Of a stretch of DNA of 51,696 nucleotides, positions 25,446 through 34,380 are shown one piece after another. The position numbers were made by a program, and so were the translations under genes. The notes under the pieces were generated by a model. That model did no database searches, was not told the DNA's origin, and saw only the letters and a program-made list of their open reading frames with translations. Origin of the DNA: an uncultured Pelagibacteraceae bacterium (GTDB lineage Bacteria > Pseudomonadota > Alphaproteobacteria > Pelagibacterales > Pelagibacteraceae); contig CACFTH010000005.1 of assembly GCA_902569185.1 (NCBI GenBank), positions 1 through 51,696 of the forward strand, in the 5' to 3' direction. Positions within the stretch are counted from its first letter, which is position 1. Each line of letters opens with the position of its first letter.

Positions 25446-26333
25446 TCATTTTAAATTAAACAGAAAATTATTAATATAATTTTTAAGTTCAATTTTGCCA
25501 AAATATTTGTAAACCTTGTTAGAAAGATTTTTATTTGTAAGTGCAGATGCATATCTTTCTCCTTTACGTCTTGGTAAATATTTAATTTTATGATTAAACA
25601 TTCTTGCGACCTCTAAAATAGAATAAGTTTTTTTGTTTGCGATACTATAGTGCCTGCATAGTTTTTTTTGCCATGCTGTATAACACACATTCACAGTATC
25701 AAGTATATGTGTGAATCTTCTTGTTTGTGAACCAGGTTTTACTACAGGAAGAGGTTTTCTTTTTTTGTAATGATTTTCAAAAATACCAATGACAGTTGCC
25801 ATATCTCCTTCACAAATTTGGTTTGGGCCATAGACATTATAAAAATAAATTACTTCATATTTAAAATTAAACCATTTTTTCAAATTTTCTAATAATTCTA
25901 AATTTTTTGCTTTCGTGAAAGCATATGGCGATAAGTTTTTATCATCTCCTTTATTTCCTAAAGTTGCAGAAGTGGCAGAATAAATAAGCTTAATTTTATT
26001 TTTTAAACAAAAATTGAATACAGCATTAGTCCCAATAGAATTTGAATTAATACATTCGTTCATTTTATTAAAGCTTTGATATATTCTAGCAAATTCACCG
26101 AAATGAAAAACAGAGTTAATTTCTTTTGGGTTTTTTATTATTGAAGATATATTTCTTGTATCTTCTTTATAATATTTAACTCTATTATTTCTAATATGGT
26201 TTTTCCTTTTACCTGAGGAATAATTATCAATACTAATAATTTTAAATTTCGTTTTTTTTAATAGTAGCTTTATTAAGTTTGTACCAACAAAACCAGCGCC
26301 ACCAGTAACTATAATTTTATTGATTTTTGACAT
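25446..26333 (-). CDS. NAD-dependent epimerase/dehydratase (extended SDR, GalE-like)
   Basis: A 295-residue extended short-chain dehydrogenase acting on a nucleotide sugar. TGGAGFVG near residue 10 binds NAD, FHFGEFARI replaces the usual H-x-A-A region, and SPYAFTK contains the catalytic Tyr and Lys. The N-terminal IDNYSSGK is GalE-like, suggesting UDP-hexose 4-epimerase activity, but the protein is shorter than GalE (about 330). It opens the surface-glycan island and is divergent from a membrane protein gene 53 bp away. Confidence 0.8.
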   Translation of the reverse strand: MSKINKIIVTGGAGFVGTNLIKLLLKKTKFKIISIDNYSSGKRKNHIRNNRVKYYKEDTRNISSIIKNPKEINSVFHFGEFARIYQSFNKMNECINSNSIGTNAVFNFCLKNKIKLIYSATSATLGNKGDDKNLSPYAFTKAKNLELLENLKKWFNFKYEVIYFYNVYGPNQICEGDMATVIGIFENHYKKRKPLPVVKPGSQTRRFTHILDTVNVCYTAWQKKLCRHYSIANKKTYSILEVARMFNHKIKYLPRRKGERYASALTNKNLSNKVYKYFGKIELKNYINNFLFNLK

Positions 26334-26386
26334 TCAAGATTTATATTTTAAAAATTGATTAAATCAACAACATATTTGGACAAAAC

Positions 26387-27931
26387 GTGTTTCGTAAAAA
26401 TAATAATATAATACCATTTTTTTTTATATTTATAGTTTCTGTAATATTGTCCTATTCATATTCGTTTTATCAAGTAGCTTTGGATGGCGGTTTAGTTCTC
26501 TCAGGAATAATTGATTATCCTAATCCTATTTCGCCCTTAAAATATTATTACCATAATAGTTGGACTTTGCTACATCAGGTTTCAGAAATTCTTCTAAGGT
26601 TAGATTTCTCAATAATAAATGCTTCGAGAATACTTCTTTTTTTTTCAACCTTTTCATTTGGAATTGCGGCATATTTAATTTTAACAAAATTTACAAATGA
26701 TCATTTTTTAAGCTTGTTTGTTAGTATCATTATTTTGATACTCCAAAAAAACTTTGGAGATACTGATTATCCATCGTTAATAATTTCCAATCACACTTAT
26801 GGTATGTTTGGTTTAGCGTTATCATCATTAATTTTTTCTCTAATTTTAAATTCATCTCACAAGCTTTCTGCTTTTTTTTCAGTATTATTAGTTGGTATTC
26901 ATCCAGTAATTGGTATCTGGATTTTATCAATTATATTGCTATCCCTTCTTTTACAAAGAGATAAGAAATTATTTAAGGTTTATTTGAAAGGGTTTTTATA
27001 TGGCTGCCCTATTATTTTCTTAAGTTTTATTTGGTTTATCGAAAACAATATAGGTCAAATAAGTTTTAACAAAGAAAATTTTAAAATTTATATGGATCTA
27101 TGGGATGGCCACAGAAATCAGTCTGGTTTTATACATTATGAATATTTAATAAAGACATTTTTATTATTTTTTATAGTAAATTTTTATTTATTTTTAACAA
27201 ATAAAAAGGGAGAATTTTTTTCAAAATTCTTCAACTTATCTGTGGTTCTCTCATCTTTAATATATTTTGTTTATAAATTTTTTCCAAATCTTTTTGCTGA
27301 TTTTTTAATTAAAGCAATGCCTACAAGATTTTTAATCCTACACTCTTTCGTGGGATGGCCTTTTATAATTGGTTCTGCTTATTGGATTTGTTTAAAATTT
27401 AATTTGAAAATTAAATTTATCCAAAAATTATTTTTATTTTTAGTTATTTTGCACTCTATTCAACAATATAAAAATTTTATTGACGTTAAACAGGGTTTCT
27501 TGAAACAGTTAAGTATTCAAAATGAAAATAATGAAAATAGTATTTTTAAGGAAATTTCAAAATCTAGTTACGAGGGATATTTTATTACAACAAAAAGCAC
27601 AACAAGTCAGATAGGTAGGATAGCTCTTAAACCTGCTCTAGTACATTTATATTCTTTTAATTTCATACCATATCATCCTTATTTGGTAGATATATATTTT
27701 GAAATTTTAAATGACGTATACAAAATAGATATTAATAATCCACCAATATTAAATAATACAGATATACCTGATATTTTTATAAAAGATGAATTTGAAAATA
27801 AATCTAGGACAGATTGGATTGCATTAAAGAAAAAATATAATGCAAATTATGTTGCTGCTCCAACTGAATGGAAAATTCAATTAGATTTAATTAAAAGAAA
27901 TAAATTTTTTTCAATTTATAAAATTCAGTAG
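26387..27931 (+). CDS. Polytopic membrane protein of unknown function
   Basis: A 514-residue protein with roughly ten or more hydrophobic segments up to about residue 360, then a soluble C-terminal part of about 150 residues. I do not recognise the family. The overall plan (short cytoplasmic N-terminus, polar loops with NHTYGM and DGHRNQSGF, soluble tail) resembles GT-C glycosyltransferases or O-antigen/glycan membrane proteins, which would suit its setting in the island, but no diagnostic motif is seen. The start is GTG at 26387. It ends 4 bp from the convergent GT2 gene. Confidence 0.7.
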   Translation: MFRKNNNIIPFFFIFIVSVILSYSYSFYQVALDGGLVLSGIIDYPNPISPLKYYYHNSWTLLHQVSEILLRLDFSIINASRILLFFSTFSFGIAAYLILTKFTNDHFLSLFVSIIILILQKNFGDTDYPSLIISNHTYGMFGLALSSLIFSLILNSSHKLSAFFSVLLVGIHPVIGIWILSIILLSLLLQRDKKLFKVYLKGFLYGCPIIFLSFIWFIENNIGQISFNKENFKIYMDLWDGHRNQSGFIHYEYLIKTFLLFFIVNFYLFLTNKKGEFFSKFFNLSVVLSSLIYFVYKFFPNLFADFLIKAMPTRFLILHSFVGWPFIIGSAYWICLKFNLKIKFIQKLFLFLVILHSIQQYKNFIDVKQGFLKQLSIQNENNENSIFKEISKSSYEGYFITTKSTTSQIGRIALKPALVHLYSFNFIPYHPYLVDIYFEILNDVYKIDINNPPILNNTDIPDIFIKDEFENKSRTDWIALKKKYNANYVAAPTEWKIQLDLIKRNKFFSIYKIQ

Positions 27932-27935
27932 AAAC

Positions 27936-28871
27936 TTATTTTTTATAATCTTTTATATTTTTAATAACATATCTTGTTCTTCCTTTAGTCTGCTCAAAAA
28001 TCCTAGCTATATAAATTCCCATAACACCAATTGTAGATAAAAGTGCACCTGAAAAAAATGAGATTACTATTATTATTCCTGTGGTACCTGGTACCGCCAA
28101 CCCAGCTATTTTTGCATAAATTGCATAAAAAATTAGAAAAATTGAAAATAAAAAAGCAAAAAAACCTAAAAGAACACCCATATAAAGTGGTTTAAGTGAA
28201 TAACTTGTCGCTCCTCTCAAAAACTGAGTAAAAGGCCCCGAGTCAAACAAAGAAAACTTTGACTCCCCTGCTTCCCTTGCATCTCTCACATAGTCTACAT
28301 AAGTTTGTTTAAAACCAATCCAAACTGACAAGCCTCTTATATATGGATTATATTCTTTTTGTTCCAAAATTTTATCTAATGCTTTTCTTGAAATTAATTT
28401 AAAATCACCAACATTTTTTTGCAAATCAATATCAGACAATTTATTTATTATTGAATAGGCAATATTGGTAAAAAATAATTTAACTTTTGACTCTCCTAAT
28501 CTTTTGGTCCGTCTTGTATGAACAATTTCAAAACCTTTTTCGTGTTGTTTTACCATCTCTGTAATTAACTCTGGAGGGTCTTGTAGATCGGAGTCCATAT
28601 AAATTATACAATGTCCTGAAGAATTCTCAAAACCTGCAAGTACACAGGGATTTGTCCCGAATCTTCTCGACATATTTATTATTTTAATTTTAAATTGTTT
28701 CTGTAAATCTAATAGTATTTTTTCTGAGTTATCATTTGAATCATCATTAACAAATATTAATTCGTAATCCCATGAATCGGTTTTTTTTACTGCCTTATGA
28801 ACCCTTTCTACAAGGTTCTTTAAATTTTTCTCCTCGTTCCTGAATGAAAAAACAAAAGATATCAGTTTCAT
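27936..28871 (-). CDS. Membrane-anchored family 2 glycosyltransferase (GtrB/ArnC-like)
   Basis: A 311-residue enzyme with an N-terminal GT-A domain and two C-terminal membrane segments (about 230-255 and 263-290). SFRNEEKNL starts the fold, VNDDSNDNS and the DxD-like MDSDLQDPPE bind the nucleotide sugar and metal, and RGLSVWIGF lies before the membrane part. The plan matches polyprenyl-phosphate glycosyltransferases such as GtrB, DPM1 and ArnC, which load a sugar onto undecaprenyl phosphate. It likely works with the neighbouring membrane protein on surface-glycan modification. Confidence 0.87.
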   Translation of the reverse strand: MKLISFVFSFRNEEKNLKNLVERVHKAVKKTDSWDYELIFVNDDSNDNSEKILLDLQKQFKIKIINMSRRFGTNPCVLAGFENSSGHCIIYMDSDLQDPPELITEMVKQHEKGFEIVHTRRTKRLGESKVKLFFTNIAYSIINKLSDIDLQKNVGDFKLISRKALDKILEQKEYNPYIRGLSVWIGFKQTYVDYVRDAREAGESKFSLFDSGPFTQFLRGATSYSLKPLYMGVLLGFFAFLFSIFLIFYAIYAKIAGLAVPGTTGIIIVISFFSGALLSTIGVMGIYIARIFEQTKGRTRYVIKNIKDYKK

Positions 28872-28940
28872 AAATATTTGAATAAAAGACTATTTAATAA
28901 TAGCTTAAAATGATAAAAAAAGTAACTGTAGAATATCAAA

Positions 28941-30128
28941 ATGCATTCGTTAGATTTAGTAATTTTAGCTGGAGGAAAGGGGTCAAGGATAAAATCTTTA
29001 ATCAAAGATAGGCCTAAACCAATGGCTGTGTTTAATAATAAGCCATTTATAGAATATATAATACAATCTTATAGTAAATATTTTTTTAAAAATATATTTA
29101 TACTTACTGGATATAAATCAAAAAATATATTTAAAAAATTCGAAAAAAAACAATATAATTTTGTAACCGTCAGATGTCTGAAAGAAAACAAGCCGCTAGG
29201 AACAGCTGGTGCTCTTAGTTTGTTAAAAAAGAAAAATATTAATGACTTTATTCTTATTAATGGAGATAGCTTCATCAATGTAGATTTAAATAAATTAATA
29301 AAATCCTGTGCTAAAAAAAGTTTTGGTTCAATTACTTTAGTCAATAATAAATCCTACAAATCTAATAGGAAGTTAAATGCCTTAAATTTGAATAAAAATA
29401 AAATATTTTACCAAAAAAAAACAGGTCTGATGAATGCAGGAGTTTATTTTTTTAAAAAAAAATTTTTAAATATTATTGACAAAAAAAATTCATCATTAGA
29501 GAAAGATATATTACCAGATCTGATTAAAAATGGAAAAATTTCAGGCATAAAAACAGAAAATTTTTTCATAGATATTGGAACACCGCAAAATTTCAAGTTA
29601 GCAAAAAAAATATTATTAAAAAAACTTACAAAGCCTGCGGCATTTTTAGATAGGGATGGAGTTATAAATTACGATTCGGGCTACGTTCACAAGATTAAAG
29701 ACTTTAAGTTTAGACCTAATGTAGTTAATGGTCTTAAATTCTTAATAAGTAAAAACTATTATATTTTTTTAATAACTAATCAGGCAGGAATTGGAAAAGG
29801 AATATATACAATAGATCAATTTTATGAATTGCAAAAAGATATAAAAATTATGCTACAAAAGAAAAATATTTTTTTTGACGATATTAACTTTTGTCCATTT
29901 CATCCTGCAGCAAAAATTAAAAAATACAGAAAAAAAACAGAATTAAGAAAACCTGGAAATTTAATGATTAAACAAATTCAAAAGAAATGGCACATAAATT
30001 TGAATAAAAGTTTTATGATTGGAGATAAAATGACTGATGAAATATGTGCCAAAAAAAGTAGCTTATATTTTGAATACCCAAATAAAGATTTTTTAAATCA
30101 AGTAAAAAAAATAATTAAAAAAGTCTAA
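28941..30128 (+). CDS. Fused heptose-1-P nucleotidyltransferase and heptose bisphosphatase (HddC-GmhB-like)
   Basis: A 395-residue fusion. Residues 1-228 are a sugar-nucleotidyltransferase with GGKGSR (11-16), INGDS (107-111) and DIGTP (211-215), resembling HddC, which makes GDP-D-glycero-alpha-D-manno-heptose. Residues 231-395 are a HAD phosphatase of the GmhB type: DRDGVIN (D237, D239), LITNQAGIG, and GDKMTDE. The structural zinc set of GmhB is largely missing (Cys318 remains; the expected His is Phe320 and the later Cys pair is not found). With the HddA-like kinase nearby, three steps of the GDP-heptose route are present; GmhA is not in the window. Confidence 0.82.
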   Translation: MHSLDLVILAGGKGSRIKSLIKDRPKPMAVFNNKPFIEYIIQSYSKYFFKNIFILTGYKSKNIFKKFEKKQYNFVTVRCLKENKPLGTAGALSLLKKKNINDFILINGDSFINVDLNKLIKSCAKKSFGSITLVNNKSYKSNRKLNALNLNKNKIFYQKKTGLMNAGVYFFKKKFLNIIDKKNSSLEKDILPDLIKNGKISGIKTENFFIDIGTPQNFKLAKKILLKKLTKPAAFLDRDGVINYDSGYVHKIKDFKFRPNVVNGLKFLISKNYYIFLITNQAGIGKGIYTIDQFYELQKDIKIMLQKKNIFFDDINFCPFHPAAKIKKYRKKTELRKPGNLMIKQIQKKWHINLNKSFMIGDKMTDEICAKKSSLYFEYPNKDFLNQVKKIIKKV

Positions 30129-31060
30129 TAATTATTTATTACTTTTTTATTATCAACATTAAATAAAGTAATTAGCTCCTCAATGCCTTGGTTTAATGAA
30201 GTTCTAGCTTTAAAACCTTTTTTTTCAATTTTTTTATTACTTACAAAATAATCTCTTTTGTCAGGATCTTTTCTGTTTGTTATAATTTTAATTTTAAGGC
30301 CTTTCATGTTCTTTTTTATTTTTTTAGCAAGAGTTAATTTGCTTATGTTTGCAGATGAAAGTCCAAGATTATAAATGTTAGATTTAAGTTTATTAAAGTT
30401 TTTAATTGCAAAAATTATTCCCAAAACAACATCTCTTATATGGATAAAATTTCTTCTAAAATGAGGTTCAAAAATTGTTAATTTTTTTGATTTAACAGAT
30501 TTATACACAAAATTATTTACTAATAAGTCTGTTCTCATACGATAGCTAAATCCAAAAACTGTAGCTAATCTAAAACAAATATAGTTTTTTGCTTTGGTAA
30601 CTTCTTCTTCAGCATCGCATTTTGTTCTTCCATAAAGGGATATTGGATTTAATGGACTATTTTCATCACAAAATTTATTTTTTTCACCAACACCGTACCC
30701 TGAATTAGTTGTTAAAAAAATTATTTTATTTTTTTTTGTACACAAAGAAACAAGTGTTTTTATTGATTTATGATTAATTAAAATTGCATCTTTTTTAAAT
30801 TTATCACATAAAGGGGCTCCGACCAGGGCAGCTAATGGAATAATATACTCATTTTTTTTAATTAACGATCTTAAAATTTTTATATCCCGTACATCTTTTT
30901 TTATTAATTTAAATTTTTTATTATAAAAAAGATGGTTTAATGAACCTTGATCATATTTCATTAAATCTAAAACTGTTACTTCGTGGCCAAGATTAATCAA
31001 AGCAGTTGATAACATTGACCCAACATAACCTCCCCCACCTGTGATTAAAATCTTACTCAT
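30125..31060 (-). CDS. NAD-dependent sugar epimerase/dehydratase (extended SDR)
   Basis: A 311-residue extended SDR. The NAD motif TGGGGYVGS is at 7-15, and SLYGRTK carries the catalytic Tyr and Lys. LAALVGAPLCDK and FRRNFIHIRDV are features shared with nucleotide-sugar epimerases or reductases of O-antigen clusters. It is last in the ten-gene minus-strand operon, directly abutting the ColD-like gene, and overlaps the convergent HddC-GmhB fusion by 4 bp. It may epimerise or reduce the keto-sugar made by the ColD-like enzyme. Substrate unknown. Confidence 0.8.
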   Translation of the reverse strand: MSKILITGGGGYVGSMLSTALINLGHEVTVLDLMKYDQGSLNHLFYNKKFKLIKKDVRDIKILRSLIKKNEYIIPLAALVGAPLCDKFKKDAILINHKSIKTLVSLCTKKNKIIFLTTNSGYGVGEKNKFCDENSPLNPISLYGRTKCDAEEEVTKAKNYICFRLATVFGFSYRMRTDLLVNNFVYKSVKSKKLTIFEPHFRRNFIHIRDVVLGIIFAIKNFNKLKSNIYNLGLSSANISKLTLAKKIKKNMKGLKIKIITNRKDPDKRDYFVSNKKIEKKGFKARTSLNQGIEELITLFNVDNKKVINNY

Positions 31061-32239
31061 CTAATTTATACTGTTTAGAATTGAACATATTTTTTTTATT
31101 TTGCTAAATTTAAGACCTGGATAATTTCCAATATAATAACCAAAAAAATGGACGTGTTCGACCTCAGGAAATTTCTTTAAATTAACTCGCTTTATGAAAG
31201 GTTTTAAATATGGTTGCCTTAATTGATTGCCACCTCCAGCATTTCCTCTTCTAAATTCTATATTGTGCTTTTTTAAAGTATTTTCAAATCTATTTCTAAA
31301 TTTAAAATCCTTTTCCCTAAAAACTATAGGAAATGCATAATTTGAGCTTCCAATTATATCGTAATTAGTTTTATACTTGGATGGGTCAATTAGTTTTAAA
31401 AAAAGTTTTAAATTTTTTGTTCTTTTGTAATTATTTTTATTTAATCTCTTTAATTGATTTAGACCAATTGTTGCCCCAATTTCATTATTTCTAAAATTAA
31501 ATGTTGGGTAAAGAAAAATAAATTGTGGTGATAACTTAGGGTATTTTTTTATTATTTTATTTTTTAGTTTTTGATTACTTGACTCTCTAGACATTCCGTG
31601 TGATCTAAAAATTCTAGCTTTTTCATAAATATCTCTATTATTAGTACAAATCATACCTCCTTCAATCGTGGACATGTGGTGTGCGTAATAAAATGAAAAA
31701 TTTGATATTAAACCAAATGTACCTAATTTTTTTCCTTTGAAAGATGCCCCATGGGACTCGCATACATCCTCTATTAATAATATTTTTCTTTTTTTTAAAA
31801 AATTTAGAAGTTTATCTGATAAGCCATTGAAACCTTGGGCATGTGTTATAAAAACTGCTAAAGTATTTTTGTTTATTTTCTTAATAATCTGATTTTCATT
31901 CATTGATAAATTGTTAGGATTAATGTCTACAAAAACAGGCTTGAAACCACTCATTAATACCGAATTAATATCTGAAACCCAAGTTAGAGAAGGAACTATA
32001 ACCTCCTTTTTTTTTGGTGAAAAACTTTTAAGTATTAACATGCTCAAAAGATTGGCTGATGAACCAGAGTTTACGAAAACACTATATTTTACACCAAGCC
32101 ATTTTGACCACTTTTTTTCAAATTCTAAAACTTTTTTTGACTGCGTAAGAATTATATTTTTATTTTGAAGTAATTTTTTTACGGCTCCTATGTCAGAGTT
32201 AGAAAAATTATTATGCATTAAAGGATGATTAATTTTCAT
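31061..32239 (-). CDS. DegT-family PLP enzyme of ColD/RfbH 3-dehydratase type (His replaces Lys)
   Basis: A 392-residue fold-type I PLP protein of the DegT/DnrJ/EryC1/StrS family. The position that normally holds the PLP-binding Lys reads FYYAHHMSTIEGG, so His187 (or His188) stands where aminotransferases have Lys. The same change defines ColD (GDP-4-keto-6-deoxymannose 3-dehydratase, catalytic His188) and RfbH-type dehydratases, which remove the 3-hydroxyl rather than transaminate. EDVCESHGA provides the PLP-ring Asp. No 2Fe-2S Cys cluster of RfbH is evident, favouring ColD. It therefore probably makes a 3-deoxy keto-sugar nucleotide. It overlaps the GHMP kinase by 4 bp. Confidence 0.8.
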   Translation of the reverse strand: MKINHPLMHNNFSNSDIGAVKKLLQNKNIILTQSKKVLEFEKKWSKWLGVKYSVFVNSGSSANLLSMLILKSFSPKKKEVIVPSLTWVSDINSVLMSGFKPVFVDINPNNLSMNENQIIKKINKNTLAVFITHAQGFNGLSDKLLNFLKKRKILLIEDVCESHGASFKGKKLGTFGLISNFSFYYAHHMSTIEGGMICTNNRDIYEKARIFRSHGMSRESSNQKLKNKIIKKYPKLSPQFIFLYPTFNFRNNEIGATIGLNQLKRLNKNNYKRTKNLKLFLKLIDPSKYKTNYDIIGSSNYAFPIVFREKDFKFRNRFENTLKKHNIEFRRGNAGGGNQLRQPYLKPFIKRVNLKKFPEVEHVHFFGYYIGNYPGLKFSKIKKICSILNSIN

Positions 32240-33231
32240 GATTTTTTGCCATGTAACTGATCGAAGATGATCTTGCTCCCAGAATTTGTAAAATTAAATG
32301 GAACATTGGTTAATTTTTTATTTTTTTTAAAAAAATTTTTTCTTTTTTCCTTTTTCATATACATTAATAAAAAACCACCTCCTCCAGCACCTAACAGTTT
32401 GCCTCCTAGAGCCCCATTTTTCATTGCATTATCGTATATATCATTAATCTTAGAGTTTGAAATCATTTTACTTAGAGCTTTTTTTTCTAACCAAGTATCA
32501 TGAAGAAGTCTACCAAAATCATCAATATCACCAGATCTAAGAATTTTTTCGCCTTGTGCTACGTAGCGTATTATATTCATAATACTTTTTCTTTTATCGG
32601 TATTAAGTTTATTGGCATATTGATTTGCTATTTTTTCTGCTGTCCTACTTATACCTGTATAAATAAGCATTAAATTATTATTTAATTTTTGAATATTTTT
32701 TGTAAAAGGAATTTTTTTTACGGATATACTATTATTCTTATTAAACGTAATTTTATTAAATCCTCCAAACGAAGCTGATGTTTGATCTTGAGAACCTACA
32801 ACTTCACCCATAACTTTCTGTTCGAAATAAATACTTTTTTTAGCTAATTCTAATTTGTTTAATTTTATATTTTTTATTCTAAATAAAGCCTGCATTAGTC
32901 CAACTGTGAATGAGGAGCTGGATCCCATTCCACTTCTGGCTGGGAGATCTCCATGATAGTGGATTTCTAAACCATTGTTTATTTTCAAATATTTTAAAAG
33001 TTCTCTTACGGCTTTATGATTAATTTGGTTAATATTTTTTACATTTTCAATTTTCCTCCAAACAATTCGATATTTTTCTTTAAAATATTGAGGCGAAAAT
33101 CTACAAGTAATGTAAATATGTTTATCTATTGTGGTAGACAAAACTGCTCCCCCGTTTTTTTTATACCAAGAAGGGTAATCACTACCACCGCCAAAAAAAG
33201 ATATTCTATAAGGTGTTTTTGTTACAATCAT
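32236..33231 (-). CDS. hddA: GHMP kinase, D-glycero-D-manno-heptose-7-phosphate kinase-like
   Basis: A 331-residue GHMP-superfamily kinase. TPYRISFFGGGSDYP at the N-terminus and PARSGMGSSSSF for the ATP loop are typical of HddA/FKP-like sugar kinases, and KLLGAGGGGF is the C-terminal motif 3. HddA phosphorylates heptose-7-P at C1 to give the 1,7-bisphosphate with alpha configuration, the branch leading to GDP-heptose. The fused HddC-GmhB gene nearby would catalyse the next two steps, which supports this assignment over galactokinase or mevalonate-type kinases. Confidence 0.8.
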   Translation of the reverse strand: MIVTKTPYRISFFGGGSDYPSWYKKNGGAVLSTTIDKHIYITCRFSPQYFKEKYRIVWRKIENVKNINQINHKAVRELLKYLKINNGLEIHYHGDLPARSGMGSSSSFTVGLMQALFRIKNIKLNKLELAKKSIYFEQKVMGEVVGSQDQTSASFGGFNKITFNKNNSISVKKIPFTKNIQKLNNNLMLIYTGISRTAEKIANQYANKLNTDKRKSIMNIIRYVAQGEKILRSGDIDDFGRLLHDTWLEKKALSKMISNSKINDIYDNAMKNGALGGKLLGAGGGGFLLMYMKKEKRKNFFKKNKKLTNVPFNFTNSGSKIIFDQLHGKKS

Positions 33232-33235
33232 TTAT

Positions 33236-33772
33236 TTATTTTTCGTTATAATAATCTCCATACTCAACTAGTATTGTGCTTTTACCATCGTCCCGTTTTA
33301 ATGCTTTTTCATATGATGGTAATATATCTTTGGCATGTTTAAGTGTTATGATTTCTACAGTAGTTAAGGCCTTTTTAAAAGCTTCACTGAAATCTCCTAC
33401 GTGTTGGTGCTGAGGATGTAGAGGTCTTTGAGATCCGATTGAAGTTCTAATTATTACTTTAGTTTTAAGCTGTCCTTGAGACATAATTTCAAATTTGTCT
33501 AAATGATTTACTAGTTGATTAGTTGCCAGTAATAAAAAATTCCATCTAGGAAATATACTAACGGGTATAAAATTATTTAATGCCAAACCATTTGTTATTC
33601 CTAATTGCATTTCCTCAGCAACAGGTATTTCATACAACTTATCTTTTGGCACATTCTTTAAAGTTCCTGTCATTGCTGTTCCCGGATACTCTACTGCTTG
33701 ACCAAGAAAAATAGTTCTCTGGTCTTTTGCTAAAAAATCCATCGCTTTGGTGAGTTCTTCAGAATATTTCAT
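33236..33772 (-). CDS. Short E1-beta/transketolase pyrimidine-domain protein (pair 2)
   Basis: A 178-residue protein corresponding only to the ThDP pyrimidine-binding domain of E1-beta or transketolase; the C-terminal transketolase domain of a full E1-beta (about 320) is absent. The activating Glu expected in the P-x-x-E motif is present as E53 (IPVAEEMQLG). HPQHQHVGDF is a His-rich loop. I start it at the ATG at 33772, 4 bp after the stop of the alpha partner; an in-frame start 36 bp upstream would lie inside that gene. It probably forms a heteromer with the preceding alpha protein. Confidence 0.75.
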   Translation of the reverse strand: MKYSEELTKAMDFLAKDQRTIFLGQAVEYPGTAMTGTLKNVPKDKLYEIPVAEEMQLGITNGLALNNFIPVSIFPRWNFLLLATNQLVNHLDKFEIMSQGQLKTKVIIRTSIGSQRPLHPQHQHVGDFSEAFKKALTTVEIITLKHAKDILPSYEKALKRDDGKSTILVEYGDYYNEK

Positions 33773-33776
33773 AATA

Positions 33777-34379
33777 TTAAAATTGTATTCGTTTACCAGC
33801 TCCAGCATGTGGCCACTTAGACTTATAACTATAAAATGTCACATATTTATCATTAACACCTTCATAAGTTAGCTTTTTAAGCTTCCAGGTATTTCTTGTA
33901 TCAGTACAAACTGATTTTTCATTATCTTCTATTATAAAATGGATAGGTAAGTCATGACTTATACTATATTTAATACATTCATGTGCTATACCTGTTTCTG
34001 AGGTCATTTCACCCATGAAACAATAAACCATAGTTCCTTTATCTTTTTTAATTTTTAAAGATAGTGCAGCACCTACTGCTATAGGAATAGAACCTCCGAC
34101 TAATGCTGATGAGTATATTTTATGCTCAGGAAAACACAAAGATATGGATCTGCCTGATAAAATTTCATTTTTAATTTCCTCTTTTGGAACACCTTTAAGA
34201 AGACATTGATAATGTGATCTCCAACTACAAAAAACCCAATCTTGCTTGTTAATTTTTTTAAAAATTTCTATTATTTTATCTTCATTACCTTGATAAAGAT
34301 GAACTGGAGCTTTTATTTTACCTTGATTAAATAAAGATGCAATTTCCTCCTCAAAGTTTATTAAGTCCTTTTTATTCAT
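33777..34379 (-). CDS. Short E1-alpha/transketolase ThDP-domain protein (pair 2)
   Basis: A 200-residue protein matching the diphosphate-binding half of a ThDP enzyme. The metal motif is altered: where GDG/GDA is usual it reads GEMTS (G123-E124), followed 25 or so residues later by EDNEKS (E151-D152-N153). Glu for Asp is unusual and might weaken Mg-ThDP binding. Upstream, CSWRSHYQCLLKG parallels the R-G-H motif of E1-alpha. It is shorter than pair 1's alpha (279). Spacing to neighbours is 1 and 4 bp, so it is inside the operon. Confidence 0.75.
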   Translation of the reverse strand: MNKKDLINFEEEIASLFNQGKIKAPVHLYQGNEDKIIEIFKKINKQDWVFCSWRSHYQCLLKGVPKEEIKNEILSGRSISLCFPEHKIYSSALVGGSIPIAVGAALSLKIKKDKGTMVYCFMGEMTSETGIAHECIKYSISHDLPIHFIIEDNEKSVCTDTRNTWKLKKLTYEGVNDKYVTFYSYKSKWPHAGAGKRIQF

Positions 34380-34380
34380 T

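Noticed and set aside
33773-33808. Earlier start for the short E1-beta gene
   Set aside because: It would run into the end of the alpha partner; ATG 33772, 4 bp after that stop, fits the operon pattern and the domain boundary.
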